Of a stretch of DNA of 5,645 nucleotides, positions 5,040-5,645 are shown in pieces. Below the pieces are notes generated by a model. That model was not told where the DNA came from and searched no databases. It saw only the letters and a list, made by a program, of their open reading frames with translations. A program made the translations under genes and the position numbers. Source of the DNA: Oscillospiraceae bacterium (GTDB lineage Bacteria > Bacillota > Clostridia > Oscillospirales > Ruminococcaceae); contig JAEDLA010000110.1 of NCBI GenBank assembly GCA_016295545.1, positions 1 through 5,645 on the forward strand, written 5' to 3'. Numbering within the stretch: the stretch's first letter is position 1; the number at the start of each line of letters is the position of its first letter.

Positions 5040-5645
5040 ATGAAGCTTTTACAGTGTTACATCGACAATATAATTACAACCGCCCTTATGGAGGACATTA
5101 ACTACACAGACGCAGCTGCCGACAACCTTATTCCTCCGGAGCATAAAAGCTCCGCATATTATGTGGCAAAGGATACCGGCGTTGTCTGCGGTATTGAAAT
5201 AGCCGGCAGAGTTTTCGACCTTGCCGGCGGAAACGTTGACTTCCGTATATTGAAAAATGACGGCTCCAAAGTGGAAAAAGGTGATATTATAGCTGAATTG
5301 GAGGGCAGCACCCTCACTCTCCTGAAAGGTGAAAGAACAGCTCTTAATATTTTGCAGCATTTGTCCGGTATTGCTACTGCTACCAATAAATGCGTGGAGC
5401 TCGTCAAAGGTACAAACGCTTCTGTTACCGATACGAGAAAAACTCTCCCCGGTCTCCGTGCTCTTCAGAAATATGCTGTAACTGTTGGCGGCGGCAAAAA
5501 TCACCGCTTCAATCTGTCAGATGCCGCTATGCTCAAGGATAACCACATTGACGCTTATGGCGGTATTACTGCTGCTGTTTCCGCTCTCAGGGAAAAAATC
5601 GGTCACACTGTTAAAATTGAAGTTGAGGTTCGCACTCTTGATGAG
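5040..5645 (+). CDS. nadC: Nicotinate-nucleotide pyrophosphorylase (carboxylating), quinolinate phosphoribosyltransferase; 3'-partial
   Basis: NadC joins quinolinate to phosphoribosyl pyrophosphate, releasing carbon dioxide and pyrophosphate, to give nicotinate mononucleotide, the entry point to NAD. The frame is open from the ATG at 5040 to the window edge: 202 residues of an enzyme usually about 280 long. The N-terminal domain (about 1-105) includes GERTALNILQHLSGIA (97-112), where Arg99 corresponds to a substrate-binding arginine. The barrel begins with TDTRKTLPGLRALQKYAV (130-147; Arg133 and Lys134), then GGGKNHRFNLSDAAMLKDNH (150-169; His155, Arg156 and Lys166), and KIEVEV near the edge with the expected acidic residue. 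These are the signature residues of the family. The missing C-terminal third should hold the remaining phosphate-binding strands. It is translated 13 bases after nadB, in the same operon. nadA may follow beyond the window. Confidence 0.95.
   Translation, partial: MKLLQCYIDNIITTALMEDINYTDAAADNLIPPEHKSSAYYVAKDTGVVCGIEIAGRVFDLAGGNVDFRILKNDGSKVEKGDIIAELEGSTLTLLKGERTALNILQHLSGIATATNKCVELVKGTNASVTDTRKTLPGLRALQKYAVTVGGGKNHRFNLSDAAMLKDNHIDAYGGITAAVSALREKIGHTVKIEVEVRTLDE

Noticed and set aside
5049..5504. Minus-strand open frame of 151 codons overlapping nadC
   Set aside because: The plus strand encodes unmistakable NadC signature residues across the whole stretch; the antisense product is not recognisable.

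Overview
The window carries chromosomal DNA of a low-to-moderate-GC Gram-positive bacterium. The strong AGGAG-type ribosome binding sites, near-consensus sigma-A promoters, U-tract terminators and protein flavour point to an anaerobic gut Clostridia, most likely the Ruminococcus/Oscillospiraceae group. That placement is inferred, because no rRNA or other marker gene is present.

Layout: (1) Positions 1-45 hold the terminator of an upstream gene that lies outside the window. (2) Positions 46-238 are a leader rich in AAAAGC/GCTTTT inverted repeats, ahead of a two-gene unit. (3) 239-2373 is that unit: an ECF-type sigma-70 factor overlapped by one base with a 509-residue single-span membrane protein, placed like an anti-sigma factor, with a large Cys-containing outer domain and a C-terminal coiled coil. 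(4) 2419-2495 contains two back-to-back terminators. (5) 2515-3219 on the minus strand is an aquaporin Z-type water channel with an almost perfect promoter and a dyad over its transcription start. (6) 3220-3565 is a divergent control region with two promoters, two dyads and a structured leader. (7) 3566 to the window end is a nadB-nadC operon for de novo NAD synthesis; nadC runs off the right edge.

The sigma gene and its partner probably form a signal-transduction pair: the membrane protein would hold the sigma factor until an envelope cue releases it. Aquaporin is a separate transcription unit. NadB and NadC catalyse two steps of the aspartate-to-nicotinate-mononucleotide route. NadA, which works between them, is not seen here and may lie downstream or elsewhere.

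I found no mobile element, CRISPR array, tRNA or rRNA. The least explained material is the outer domain of the putative anti-sigma factor and the structured non-coding leaders ahead of the sigma gene and nadB.
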